Positions 1 to 10,792 of a DNA stretch of 64,000 nucleotides are shown here, in pieces. This stretch comes from Cloeon dipterum. Lineage: Eukaryota > Arthropoda > Insecta > Ephemeroptera > Baetidae. The stretch covers positions 7,440,001 to 7,504,000 of the forward strand of contig NC_088788.1 of assembly GCF_949628265.1 (NCBI RefSeq), read 5' to 3'. The position numbers were made by a program, and so were the translations under genes. The notes under the pieces were generated by a model. The model ran no database searches. It was not told the DNA's origin and was given only the letters and a program-made list of their open reading frames with translations. Within the stretch, counting starts at the first letter, position 1, and the number at the start of each line of letters is the position of its first letter.

Positions 1-589
1 GACTGGAGTTGAGATGTCAGCGCCTCTAGTGGCGGGTTTAAACCATTCATTGAAACTCTTTCTCTTTTTCTTGCCATATTGAAGGCGCTTTAGTCCCGAA
101 ATCTTGCTACAGAAAGACACCATTTTGTCCTAGTTGCTTCATGCAATTACACACATGCCCCCCTCTCGCTAACTGGAGTCAAATCTGTTTATAATAGATT
201 AGAACGTTAAAAGATCATCTCTAAGAATTAATTTTAATAACAAGTTTCACTAACATTCATTACAAAAATCAAAGATAACTATTATTCAATTTTTAAACAT
301 TAAAAACATTTTAAAAGCCAGAAATTAACACGTCAAATCAGTATTTTTAAGCTAAGAATGCACAGTGGCAGGATCAAATCTAAAATTGCTGAGCAATAAT
401 GTACCAGAAAACATTGCAAATGAACGGTGGCTCTATCTGTTGACGGCATAAAACACCAAAGGACTGTCAAAATTAATAATTTGAAGTTCTTAAAAATACT
501 GTGATGCAAGTGTCTCAATCATCTTCTAGGGAACTCCAGCAGCGAAAGCGTATTGTGGTCTTGAAATTATTATTCCTGACTTTTTTTAG
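1..589. other. Left-edge non-coding stretch
   Basis: AT-rich sequence upstream of the receptor exons. I see no exon that I can support. A short near-palindrome (CGCCTCTAGTGGCG) lies at about 20-34. It is probably intron or upstream flank of the receptor gene that continues off the left edge. Confidence 0.4.
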
Positions 590-861
590 GTGAGTGACGT
601 GAAGGCCGAGGCGTACAAGTGTCCGTGGGTGGACAATGTGGAAATGAAAAAACACGCGGCCTTGATGGTGACCGCCGCAAGCAACAAGGACGAGTGCAAC
701 CTTCCAGGAGCCCCCTTCTTCTCGTTATCGCTTGAGTTCTTAGCCTCTGTAGGAGTTTCAAGTTAATTTATATGAATATTTAAATTAAAAATATGTTTTC
801 TTAGATGACCAGTGGCGTCTTCACCTACTTCATGGTCCTCATTCAGCTGAACAAAAATTAA
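590..861 (+). CDS. Gustatory-type chemoreceptor, last two exons (partial)
   Basis: Two plus-strand exons, 590-748 and 805-861, are joined by a 56-bp GT..AG intron in phase 0. The first encodes a segment with a PWVDN run and a hydrophobic FFSLSLEFLAS stretch. The second reads MTSGVFTYFMVLIQLNKN and a stop. The TY-FMVLI-QL block matches the TYhhhhhQF motif that closes the seventh membrane helix of insect gustatory receptors, and the short tail after it fits that family. Odorant receptors end similarly, so the split between Gr and Or is not secure. Earlier exons lie outside the window or were not recognised. A poly(A) signal AATAAA at 1037-1042 lies 176 bp past the stop. Such proteins are multi-pass ligand-gated channels in sensory neurons; the ligand cannot be told. 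Confidence 0.65.
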
Positions 862-1584
862 TATTTCAAGAGATCACTGAAAGTAAATTTCAGTTTTTTC
901 TGATCCTTTGTCATATCAAACGGGAGAACAAATTAACAAGCTGCGCAAATATGGCCTCTGCTGGAGTAAGACCTAAAAATGGCTGATTATTTCATCCAAT
1001 TTTTTAATTCAAAAGACAAATTTGCGACAGTAGTGGAATAAATTAAAAAAAAGGAATATTCACGTCAAGCTCAAAAAATAAAAACACCTAAAGGATCAGC
1101 TGGTAAAGGTAGACCCTGGACGACACCATCTTGCCCTTCTGATTGGATCTACTTCTGCTCTTTTAATAATTCTTTATCGATACATTTCATTAAACAACCT
1201 TATGTGTAATATAAAGATGGAATAAAAGTCGCAGATTTAATTCTGAAGCTTTAATTTATTTGCAAGGCTTCAATCGTCGCAACCAATGAATAATGAAATA
1301 CACAAATATCAATGGTCCATATTGGTGCACAATTTACAAACGAGGCCTGTCTGGCGCGCCCCAAATCATAAAAATATGTATTCATCAAGTGGAACAGGCA
1401 GGTGTCTCAAGGGGATCGGCATTTCAATTAATTTCATATTTTATTCACTCATGTACAGCGAGGAAACTGACTAAAAACTTGTAAGTGTGTGTTGTGTGGA
1501 AGGCAGACGTGCGAAATTAAACTGGTGGCACTAGTCTCTACGCGGGTCTGCTGCTTGGAAATGGACACACGCAAAGAAAAATGC
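862..1584. other. Spacer between receptor and pinin genes
   Basis: It holds the likely 3' UTR of the receptor (AATAAA at 1037-1042) and, on the other strand, the 3' UTR of pinin. The tail-to-tail arrangement explains the lack of promoters. Short open frames at 1286-1484 show no family likeness. Confidence 0.5.
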
Positions 1585-4086
1585 TCAGTCGTAGAGCGGC
1601 TCGAACTCCTCGACCTGCATGCCGCCGCCGCCGTTCTCCTGCCCTTGCTCAGGCTCCTGGCCGTTGGCCTCGGTGCCCGGCGGCGGCGGCTCAACGCCCC
1701 CCTCGCCCCGCAACGCGACCCCCTTCGACCCCTCCTCCCCCTCCTTACCTGCAATTCCGCCATCGTCCAGCTCCGGACCAGCCTCCCGCTCCAAGTCACC
1801 TGAAAGGATAAAAGACGGGTTTGTAATATTAAAAATTAATTCGAAATTTGATTTTTTAATTATTTTTTGAATGAGACATGTTGTACACTTTCATGAAATT
1901 CGTGGGAAATGATCAATGATAGGTTATATATAGCACAAAAGGTGATTTAAAAGGAGATTAACCTTCTCGTGGGGATTTCTAGTGTTGAAAATAAGACGAT
2001 TTTTTCGGTAACTATTTTTAAACTGTTATTTGGCGAGAAATAGATGGTTTTAGACGATTTCTGTGCCGATTTAGACAATTAATCAGAATTATTAATAATA
2101 ATTTAGTGTTATTGTTAGTTTTTATAACATTTAATTGGCCAAAATGACAAAAAAGTAAATATAAAGTGGTTGTTGGGAAAATATTAGTGACCCACCAATT
2201 GATTTGTCTCGTCAAGAAGAATCATCTCTATTCCAAAAATTATCGATATTGAACAGCAATTATTTTTTTTCAAAATATTTGTCCAGTTCAACTTGAAGGC
2301 AATGCTTAATATTTTGACTGGCGGTTCACATTTTAATCAAATACCTGTACATATTTGATGTAAAATATATGCAGTTTCCCTGCTAGCATTGTTTCAAGTT
2401 ACAGACTGGTAAATAATTTAGGAAAAATTCCCCTTGGCGAGACCAATTGATTTGTGTGTCGTTTTTCTCATATTGAAAATCCACACTCACTGTCCATTTC
2501 TTTGAAGGTTGGTCTGTCAACGGTGGCGATCTGCGACTTGCGGGCGTGCCGCCTGTCCTTGCTGCGCGACCGCGACCTGGACCTCTTCCGGCCACCTGAC
2601 CGTCGCTCCCGACGCTCCTCCCGTTGGGGCCGCAGCACTGGTCTCCACTTGCCGTGCTCCTCAAAGAACTCTAGGTCCTCCTTCAGCTGCGCCCGCCGCG
2701 CTTCAATCCGCTCTAAACATGAAAATTGACAATAGATTGTTCGTAATTTATAAAAATTTCAGCTTACTCTCGACGTACTCCTTGGAAGCCTCGAGCAGTT
2801 TGAGCGTTTCGGGCGTGTGCACCTTTGGCGAGTAGAATATCTGCGGTTTGGCACTCGTGCGAATAAAATTAACCAGATTCCTCTCGTTCTGTTCCCACTC
2901 CTCTTGCTACAGAATTTTAATTAATAAAACGATGCCATCAAAAAGATAAAAGAGATCTTACAGCTTTGATCCTGCCAACTTTCTGCTCTATCTTCTTGAC
3001 CTCGATCTGCTTTGCCCTTCGATCGGCGAAGAGCTCCAGTTTGTCTTTGCGCATTTGCTCCTTCTCCAGGCGCGCATTTTCCTCCAGCTTCTGCTCCACC
3101 TTGGCCTTCTTTTCCTCCTGAATTTTTATTTTATTAATTGATCAACAGCTCAAAAGGAAGATATCCACACAAACCTTATCTTTTAAAAGGGTTTCTTCCT
3201 TCTGGAATTTGACCAAAGTACCGAGCAGAGCTCCAAACATTCTACGGTTTCTATAAATTTAAAAATGTAAGATTAAATTATTTATTTCATACGGAATTAT
3301 TTACCTGGCTTTGCTTTTCTCATCTTTGCTCTGCGCCGTGAGAACATCTTCACGAGTCACCAGCATTTCCTTTGACGGAATAACCTTTGACTGAAGTGCT
3401 CGCTAAAAATTAACATATTTATTAAATTTTATTCACCATCTTACTTTTTAACTCCCGACTCACATTCACCGGCCGTTCTTCCTCCTCCTCCTCAGGTTCT
3501 GCAGTCCTTTTGGATCGAAGTGGCACCCCGGATAGTCTGCAAGAAAATTATAACAAAAATTAAACCCAGAAAAGCCTCCCAAAACGTCACCTGTCGCAGT
3601 GATAACCGCCAGATCTAAATTTTAGATTTTGTTTTTAATCAGCTAAAAACCAAATCCATCCTCACCTGCTGAAGACACTGCCTCCGACTGACCGCCTCTT
3701 CATAGCTGGCGGGCCGTCCTCGGCCTCCACTCCGCCAGGCACAATTCTCCTCCTGTTTACAAAATGTCAATGCCGCCCAGAATAAATTTTCTGCCAAAAA
3801 CAAACCTTCCCGGAGGAGCTTCAGCGCGGCCAGTGCGGTCTTTGGAGACGTCTGGCCGACCTCCGAGGCTGACCACCCTTCTCAATCCAGTGCCGGGCCT
3901 GCCAAAATGCGAAAATCAGCTAAAAATCGAATGAAAAGGACGGAAAAATACGCACTGCAGAGACAGCGGCGGCTCGTTGGGGTCGCGGCCCGTGAAACGC
4001 TTGATGGTCTCATCGACGCCCTTGAGCTTGGCGTTGGCCTGCTCCAACTCGGCCTGCAGGCTTTCCAGAGTCACCGAAATTTCCAT
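1585..4086 (-). CDS. Pnn: Pinin (nuclear speckle / exon-junction-associated protein)
   Basis: Eleven exons on the minus strand: 4086-3956, 3898-3806, 3752-3666, 3614-3591, 3536-3464, 3402-3305, 3250-3175, 3117-2962, 2906-2768, 2712-2491 and 1799-1585. They join into 437 codons plus stop. The N-terminus (MEISVTLESLQAEL, then FTGRDPNE) matches the pinin N-terminal helix. Residues about 169-292 carry the Pinin/SDK/MemA domain, with NRRMFGALLGTLVKF at its start and QEEWEQNERNLVNFIRT later. An RS-rich stretch (GGRKRSRSRSRSKDRR) follows, then an acidic glycine-rich tail ending EFEPLYD. Pinin works in the nucleus with RNPS1/ASAP-type complexes on splice-site choice. Human pinin has a much longer Ser/Glu-rich tail; the short tail here fits an invertebrate form. 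The tiny 24-bp exon 4 rests on splice phase alone. Confidence 0.9.
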
Positions 4087-4446
4087 TCTGCCCGAAATCT
4101 AGAGGAAAAGTACAAAAACACTCGGCTGCAGTCTTCATGCACGCTTTTCAGTACACAACAATCATGGACACCGCTTGCCGGCCAATGACGTCGCTCGCTA
4201 CTCGCTACGAATCGCTGCTCTCTTATTGGTCGTGACGTCACAACGGCGCCAACACACTGCGCTATGCCTTTGCATTAAGAATTTATTGTATTTTAATTTG
4301 CTTATTTACGTTGTGTATCTCCTATCTCAACCGGAAAACGACTGATTATGATTAATAATATTGTGCTTTATATATTTTCAATTGTAATAAAACAATTTTC
4401 ACGTTTTTTATATATATATTTAAGAAATGTAAACAAAATTCCCGTC
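4087..4446 (-). promoter_or_regulatory. Pinin promoter region with CCAAT and CRE-like sites
   Basis: The interval upstream of the pinin start holds a CCAATGACG sequence near 4176-4184, an inverted CCAAT (ATTGG) at 4225-4229 and a full CRE palindrome TGACGTCA at 4233-4240, with no obvious TATA box. This suits a broadly expressed housekeeping gene. The part nearest 4446 must also contain the 3' end of the sulfotransferase gene. The minus-strand AATAAA at 4287-4282 is a candidate poly(A) signal, so the two functions may overlap. Confidence 0.5.
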
Positions 4447-5660
4447 TCAAATCCAGCCGAATCTAATGCCGGTGATGTTGTGGAAGTCGTTCACGGGCTG
4501 TCGGAAAAATATTTTCAGATTGTGAATGATGCCCCACTCGATACGCGGATGCTGCACGCTGATGGCCCGCAGGGTGCCGTTCAGGCACTCCCGCTCGGTG
4601 TCCGTGGGGTCGACGATGCACGGAAAGGCGCCGGTGCCGTTCGCTTTGAAGTGCGCCGCGCTCACGTAGAAGCGGATCTGCAAGAAAACCTGCAGCCGTT
4701 TCAGCACTTTTGCGGGCTCGACGACCAGGTCCTCCGCCTTGAAAATGAAGAGTTGGCGCCTGGGGAAGTACCTGAGCCAGGGCTGCAGGTGTTTGGCGTA
4801 CAGGCCATCCTGCAGGGCCGTCCAGTTTTCGTTCAGGCGGCCCATGTTGCCTTGGATGAAGGCGAATTCGCGGTAAGGCTTGAAGAACTTTCCGTTTGCC
4901 TCTCTAAAGTTAAAGATTATTTATTTTAAATCTTTGGTTTTCTTTTAAAACGGACTTTTCCATCTGGGCGTATTCTGATATCGATCTTCGGATCGGATCT
5001 CTGACGCCCAGGATGATTTTTGCGTCAGGGTTTGTCTTGAAGATTTTCTCAGGTACAGCAGCGTTTGTAAAATAAGAAGGGCATCTTTCGACCACCACCT
5101 GATAGTCTGCGGCCGCCGGCATGTTGCTTCTGCAAATTTAAAAATTGGATGGAATAAGGACTAAAAATAATTATTTGTGTAAAACCCAACCCTTTAAAAA
5201 TTTGTCTCCAAAATTTAAAATTAATCTCAAACAACAATTTTCATTACTTGTACCAGTCGATGCCATTGGAGAAGAAATTATCAAAATAATGGAGCTCCTT
5301 ATCAACAAGGACGACGTCCGGGTGGACCCCCAAAAAGTCAGCAACGGCGAGGGTGCCGCATTTTCGGACGCCGATGATGTAGGCGTCCGGCAGCCTGGAC
5401 TTGGTCGGCTCGTCCGGGTCGAGGAAATACTCTACAACCGAGGTGTCTGGCTCAAACCGGAGGTCCTCGAGCTCGGCCACGGGCTCCGAGAGGACCCGCC
5501 TTGCAGAATTAATGGCCGAGCGGATGACGCAGTTGTAGTAGATGAGCGCCAGCAGGATCAAGCCGTAGCAAAGACAGTTGCGGTTCAACTCGGCATATTT
5601 TCCTCGCTTCCAGACGTTGTTGATGCCGCGCACGATTAAAATCACGATGATGCGAAACAT
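4447..5660 (-). CDS. Heparan sulfate glucosamine 3-O-sulfotransferase-like protein
   Basis: Three exons, 5660-5248, 5129-4956 and 4903-4447, give 347 residues. I start at the ATG that opens MFRIIVIL; the longer frame upstream begins with GTG. A membrane segment at about residues 30-46 (LCYGLILLALIYY) makes a type II Golgi anchor. The 5' PAPS-binding loop is GVRKCGT (97-103), followed by KELHYFD, the 3' phosphate loop ILGVRDPIRRSISEY, the block LQDGLYAKHLQPWLRYF, the C-terminal FPC...C pair and the family ending FGWI. This order is that of HS3ST enzymes, which move sulfate from PAPS to the 3-OH of glucosamine in heparan sulfate. Odd points: KGGT is KCGT, and the family EKTPSYF block reads ERCPSYF, replacing a lysine thought to help catalysis. 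The exon 2 donor (GTCCGT) is weak. Activity is therefore uncertain, though the fold is clear. Confidence 0.85.
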
Positions 5661-5921
5661 GGTTGGATGGAAAAAGACACGTTTCAGGCAGGCACGAGCA
5701 CCCACCGGCCGGCGTCACGGATGGGCGCCTCCGCAGCTGGTCGGGAAACTGTGTCACCGCGACGGGAAAGTTTCAGTTTTGTTTGTTTCTAGCCGGAAAA
5801 GTTTTAAATTTGATCAGGCTCTCATGCAAAAGTAGGCAGTATAATTGTTAGAAATTTTAAACCTTCAGTAAAGCGGGAAAATTTCAAACAATATTTTGTT
5901 AAGACATTTTAATTTTATTTA

Positions 5922-7524
5922 TTAAAAGTCATCATCACTCAAATCAACAGGCTTATTTGCTACAGCAGTGACAGCAGCGACGTTAGCCATCATTTTATCG
6001 CCGAGGGCAATTTCATCGTCGTCGTCCGTGCCCAAATCCGAGTCCTGACCTGCGCCAAGCAAAAGATCAGAGTCTGATCCAAGCAGACTCGCACTGTCGT
6101 CGTCCTCCTCCTCCAAACCGGCACCAGACATCGTGCCGAAAACTCTCCGTCCCGTTCCTGGAACTGAAATTTGTTAAAAAATGTTTTTTTTTATTTATAA
6201 ATTTAAGAGAAAATTCACCATCCATTCTCGAAGGGGCTTTTAAAGGTTTGCTGTCATCCTCTATGGCTGCGAGATTGTCAATGGAGTTGTTGTCCAAAAA
6301 TTTCATTTCCTGCTCCTGCGTTTTGGACGCTTCAAGCAGTTTCCTCGCCGCAGCCTTTTTTAATTTAATAAATAATTCAAAATCTCATCAAAATAAATTA
6401 ATCACAATTTGTTCCTGGTGGCGTCGTTCTTGGGCCTGCTCCACCTGATTTTTAGCCTGTTCAAGATAGGCTAAAATCCTGTGCTTGACCACGTACTCCT
6501 CCCACAGGACGGCTAGCTCGCCCTCCAGCTTCTCGTATTCCTCCATGAACGCTGGTCTAAAATTTTTAATTTTTTTTAAATTAATTTTTATTTAAAATGT
6601 GAGAATACCTGACTCGCTGCATGCCCTCCATTCGTTTCTGTGTACGCTCCAGCTCGAGTTTCTTCTTCTCGATTTTGGCGTCGAGCGCGGCCTCGGCGCC
6701 GGCGATGCCGTGAATCTGGCGCTGCACCTCCTCCATTTCAGCCTTGGCCGCTTGCGTCTGCTCCTTCACCGCCTGCTCCGCTTTGCTCAGCTCGATGTGC
6801 TTCGACAACGCGTTTGACCGGGTTTCCTGAATGAAATTTTATTTAAGGAGCTTTTTTTTTAAAAAAAAATTAGAATTCTTACTCGCAAAGAAACTTCTTT
6901 GTTGAGCAACCCGTAAAAATTGGCCCCTTTTGTGGTAATGTCCGAGGCAAGCTGGCGGGCTAATTTGATGTCATCAATCTGTTTTAATTATTCCAATAGA
7001 TTTTTCACCCCTTTTTACACGAGTCAATAATATACTTTTGAGGAAATGTCCACAGGAACATAACTGGCGCCTTCGTCATCGTCATCATCGTCCTCTGATT
7101 TGTCACTTTCCAATGCGTTGTAAAGCACTGTCACGATTTTCAGCAACTCTTTCACGGCATAGTTGTCCGCCTGGTACAGCCTCTTCGTGTTCACTTTGAT
7201 TTGCACCTTCAGAGCCTTAAAAAATTTATTAAAATAAAAATATACGGAAAATTCAATTGATAACCAGCATTTCAGCCGCAGATCGGATGAGAAGAACCCT
7301 TTGCTGCTCTGTCTCGTACTCAGAAGGGATGTCAATGTCGAATTTGGACAGGAGCCACACCAGAATATCGGCCACGAGCGGAAAATTCGGCTGGCGGAAG
7401 CTCTCAATCGAGATAAACCTCGGATATCCCAGTGTCCGCATCATGTCCGTGAAACCTGCACCGGTTTTTGAGTAAAAAATAAATTTCATCATAGAAACTC
7501 ACTTCTTAATTCGAAAAAAGACAT
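5922..7524 (-). CDS. CLUAP1: Intraflagellar transport protein 38 / clusterin-associated protein 1
   Basis: Eight exons, 7524-7503, 7455-7265, 7215-7036, 6978-6883, 6826-6609, 6556-6406, 6354-6219 and 6163-5922, encode 411 residues, close to the usual 410-415. The N-terminus MSFFELRSFTDMMRTLGYPR matches the calponin-homology-like head of CLUAP1, followed by FRQPNFPLVADIL, then VNTKRLYQADNYAVKELLKI, a long coiled coil (IEKKKLELERTQKRMEGMQ) and the conserved C-terminal RRVFGTM, acidic stretch and SDDDF end. It is a subunit of the IFT-B complex that carries cargo to ciliary tips, so in an insect it should matter for sensory cilia and perhaps sperm. The gene starts head to head with MUS81, 258 bp apart. 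Confidence 0.93.
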
Positions 7525-7782
7525 TTTTGCTCCATTATGTGCCGTCGCCGTCTCGCCGCAGGAATCACAGACAGAATTCGCGCGCCTAGTTCTGAAAATT
7601 TGCAGCCAGGTGGCGCCGAACGCTCTTTCAGGAAAATCAGCCAATCAGCGCTCGGCTCTTATTCCGCCTGGTAATGTGTAATGTAAACAAAACAAACGTG
7701 AAGCCGGATAATTTCCATCTAGATTATTTGAGAATTTCATTGGAAAATTGATGGTTGAGGGGGTTGTCACTGCATTTCCAGC
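7525..7782. promoter_or_regulatory. Shared divergent promoter, IFT38 and MUS81
   Basis: Only 258 bp separate the two start codons, so the promoters must overlap. The interval holds a CCAAT box within CAGCCAATCAG (about 7638-7648) and the sequence CCAGGTGGCGCC at 7606-7617, which contains AGGTGGCGC, the core of the insect CTCF motif. I did not find a clear RFX X-box, although ciliary genes often have one. Confidence 0.5.
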
Positions 7783-9721
7783 ATGGCCTCGAGTGAAGAG
7801 ACGGCGAAAAGACGGAAAGTCAAACATGTCAGGCCGAACGCCCTGTTTGAAAAGTGGATCACTGAGTGGCGAGACGAGGCCAAGGAAAAAGGTCTGCAAA
7901 CGGCCTACACCTACAACAAGGTCTGCTTATTTATTTTATTTCTGTATGAAAGAGACTTAAATATTGAGAAATTTGCAGGCCCTGGCGTCCTTGAAACTGT
8001 ATCCGCTGCCTTTCAAGTCGGGGAAGGAATGTTCGCTGCTGAAAAACTTCGGCGCAAAACTCTGCTCCATGCTGGACAAGAGGATCGAAGAGTACAAAGC
8101 CGCAAACCCCGATGACACAAGTGAGTAATAATGTAATTAAAATTTAAAAATGCATAATTTTTGTACTTTTCAAGGGTTTTCTAGTGAAGCGTCAAGCCTG
8201 CCAAAACCATCTCCGACAAAAAAAGCAAACTCGCCCAAAAAGCGACGTGCTCCTGCCAAGAAAAAGCAGACGCAGCCTGAAGAGGACATTGTGGAGGATC
8301 TCGAGACTGTTTCCGTGCAGATTGCCCCAGGGCAGGTCCAGGTCAAATTGATCGTAGACTGCAGTGAAACGTAATTTAATTCGCAACATTTTTGCTGAAA
8401 AATAATAATTTAAAAATTTTTACGCACAGTGCGGCACAGAAAGCTTCTCAAAAGATGACTGCGAAGGAGCTGGCACTGCAGGGTATTCCGTACGAGGTGC
8501 GAGACCTGAATGTGGGTGATTTCCTTTGGCTGGCCATCGCCCCTGACGGAACTGAACTCGTTTTGCCTTTTATTGTCGAAAGGAAGAGAAGCGACGATCT
8601 CGCGCACAGCATCAAAGGAAGTCGATACCATGAGCAAAAAGTTAGTTCTATACGCTCATTTTTATTTTAAAAGCCTTGCTAATTTTTCACTACTTTAAAA
8701 ATCACCTACATCTTCAAAATGAAAATTAAATTGAATTTTTTTAGTAATAAAAGGCTTAATTGTTTTATATTTTTAATTTCTTATGCAAAGAAAACGTTAA
8801 TTTTAATTTGATCAATGGCTTGATTTTATTCAATATTATTTTTTTTTAATAATTCAAAATCTTCAAGTAGTAACAAAGTTTAATAATTATGAGAAAATTG
8901 CAATAAATAAAAAGAGTGTTATAGTTATTGAAAATAAATTAGAATTTTTGAAATAATTTACATTTTTACAGGTCTAATTAATTTTTTTGTTCAGATGCGG
9001 CTGAAGATGTGCGGTCTGAACGTGATTTACCTGATTGAAGCTACAAAACATCACACAGCTCTGCCCCAGGAGACGCTTTACCAGGCGCAGACCAACACCA
9101 ACATCGTCGACAAGTTCTGCGTGCACAACACTTCCAACGTCAAGGAGACCGTCTCCTATTTGGCCACCATGACCAGGGTTTTGCAGAGAAAAATGAGTGT
9201 TAGAAATAGAACTAGAACAACTTTAAGGGGTTGTTTCATTTATATTTGTTTGCAGGGGAAATTTATTAAGAGCTGCGGCGTGGATGACAGTCCCGAATAT
9301 TCACTTTCAGCCCAAACGCTTTGTCTTTACTCATTCAAGGAGTTCCAGCAAGGATCTGTGAAAATTGAGGTAGGAATCTTTTTAAAATAATATATCAGTC
9401 CCAAGAATTCTCTCTAAAGTGTCTTAATTAAACAATTCACACTAATCATCATTTTTATAGAATTTCACGGTGCGGGAGATGTTTGCTCAGCTGTTGCTGC
9501 AGATTCAGGGAACGTCTGTGGACTCAGTTTATGCCGTGGTGGAAAAGTTTCCGACGCTGGCGCACATGCGAGGCGCCTTCGCCAACTGTGATTCGCTGTC
9601 GGAGAAGATCGGGCTGCTCACCGTGCTGCAGTTCGGCTCCTCCAAACGCAGTCTTCCTTATGAGGTCGCCAAGAGGATTGTCCACTTCTTCACGGTCCGT
9701 GACTTTGAACAAATTCAGTGA
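7783..9721 (+). CDS. mus81: MUS81 structure-specific endonuclease, catalytic subunit
   Basis: Seven exons, 7783-7920, 7979-8120, 8175-8370, 8430-8640, 8995-9198, 9256-9369 and 9461-9721, encode 421 residues. Residues 1-93 form the N-terminal helix-hairpin-helix module. A basic proline/lysine linker follows, including SPKKRRAPAKKK, a likely nuclear signal. The XPF/ERCC4-type nuclease starts at IVDCSE (Asp155) and has the hallmark ERKX3D motif at 209-215 (ERKRSDD), then SIKGSRYHEQKMRL. The C-terminal part (TVREMFAQLLLQI to the stop) is the second helix-hairpin-helix region that pairs with EME1. The enzyme cuts flaps, stalled forks and nicked Holliday junctions. It is shorter than human MUS81 (about 550) because there is no room for the winged-helix domain between the linker and the nuclease. 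The 9198 donor (GTTAGA) is atypical but keeps frame. Confidence 0.92.
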
Positions 9722-9792
9722 CACTCATGTGAAGTTTGGAAAAAATGGACACTCTCATTGTCAGTGCGTCTGCTGATTACTGATTACTGCTT

Positions 9793-9798
9793 AATAAA
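9793..9798 (+). terminator. MUS81 poly(A) signal
   Basis: AATAAA lies 72 bp after the MUS81 stop codon in an AT-rich stretch, the usual place for the cleavage signal. Confidence 0.6.
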
Positions 9799-9904
9799 TA
9801 TTATGTTTAATGGAATTTTTTTAACTTATTCTCAATAACATTTAGTCAAGATTTGATGTCAAAAAATCTTTATCAGTTATAAGATAATTTAAAATTATTA
9901 TTTG

Positions 9905-10126
9905 ATGGAGTTTGCGAGTTATAACACTCAAAAAGTTACTCCTTGTGGAATTTCAAATAGGAAAATGGCTATGAGAGCTTTATCAAAAATCTTTTCAATT
10001 TTGGGAGCAGATGAAATTTATAAATTTTTGCTTTTGATGAAAAAATATTTTCTGCCTAGTTTCCCAGAGAGGCCGTTAGAAAAATTAGTTCAAAATTTCG
10101 AGGATGACAAGTTATTCAGCCCTTAA
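9905..10126 (+). other. Unassigned 73-codon open frame
   Basis: An ATG-started frame with a protein-like make-up (for example ILGADEIYKFLLLMKKYF) ends in TAA at 10126. I recognise no family. It lies between the MUS81 poly(A) signal and a small transposon copy, with no clear promoter. Chance remains likely in such AT-rich DNA. Confidence 0.15.
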
Positions 10127-10142
10127 TAATTTTTGAATTAAA

Positions 10143-10567
10143 GAGGATTCATATACTGCAAAATCCTTGTTGCCAATGCATGAATATCCCTAAGATTTCA
10201 GTTGAAGCCAAAATTAATCCAACTAACTTTGTAGCCACTCGTCTAAAAAATGTACAGTGCTACTTGGATTAATTTTGCTTTTCAAATGGCGAGAACTGTC
10301 TTCTTACTTGAAATCCTATTTTATTTCACAACAAATAGTTTCCCTAAAAGGTTCATGCGCTATTGGACAGACCTCGACGAGATGGGAATAGAAATCTGCG
10401 AAAAAAAATGTGGTCAAGCGTCGTAAATTTTAGAGAAAATTTTAAAAAATTGAACTTCTACTGTAGCATGTCCCTTTTTTAACTCTTTCAAATTGTATCG
10501 ATCAACTGCTTATTGCATCCAACAATTACGTATTCAAATAATTTTGTAACTGTCCGGTATCGAATCA
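10143..10567 (+). repeat. TA-flanked MITE-like element, copy A (diverged)
   Basis: It aligns by eye with the copy at 16208-16644: the CTTGTTGCCAATGCAT block, CTTTTCAAATGGC, CTTACTTGAAATCC, ACAGACCTCGACGAGA and TTGCATCCAACAATT occur in the same order. The terminal repeats are worn (GGATTCATATACTG on the left, CCGGTATCGAATC on the right), so this looks like one of the oldest copies. No transposase is present. Confidence 0.7.
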
Positions 10568-10792
10568 ATTTAATATATTAAATTTTTTTAAATCACGCCA
10601 GGATATAAAATAAAACATTATTTTTATTATCAAAAAGGTTAAAATGTATTTAAGTCACACATAAATGCGCACGTTTGAGCATAAAATAGTATTTACAGGG
10701 GGATGACTCTCAGCACTCGGGACTCAAGGCACTTATGACTATTTACACTTGCAGCTTTTTTAGTCTTTTCACTGTTAATTAATCAAACGAGC

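Noticed and set aside
1489-1870. Plus-strand proline/arginine-rich frames
   Set aside because: Antisense to the last exon of pinin, whose reading continues the phase of ten upstream exons.
4348-5639. Plus-strand frames of 164-193 codons
   Set aside because: Antisense to the sulfotransferase exons; no family likeness.
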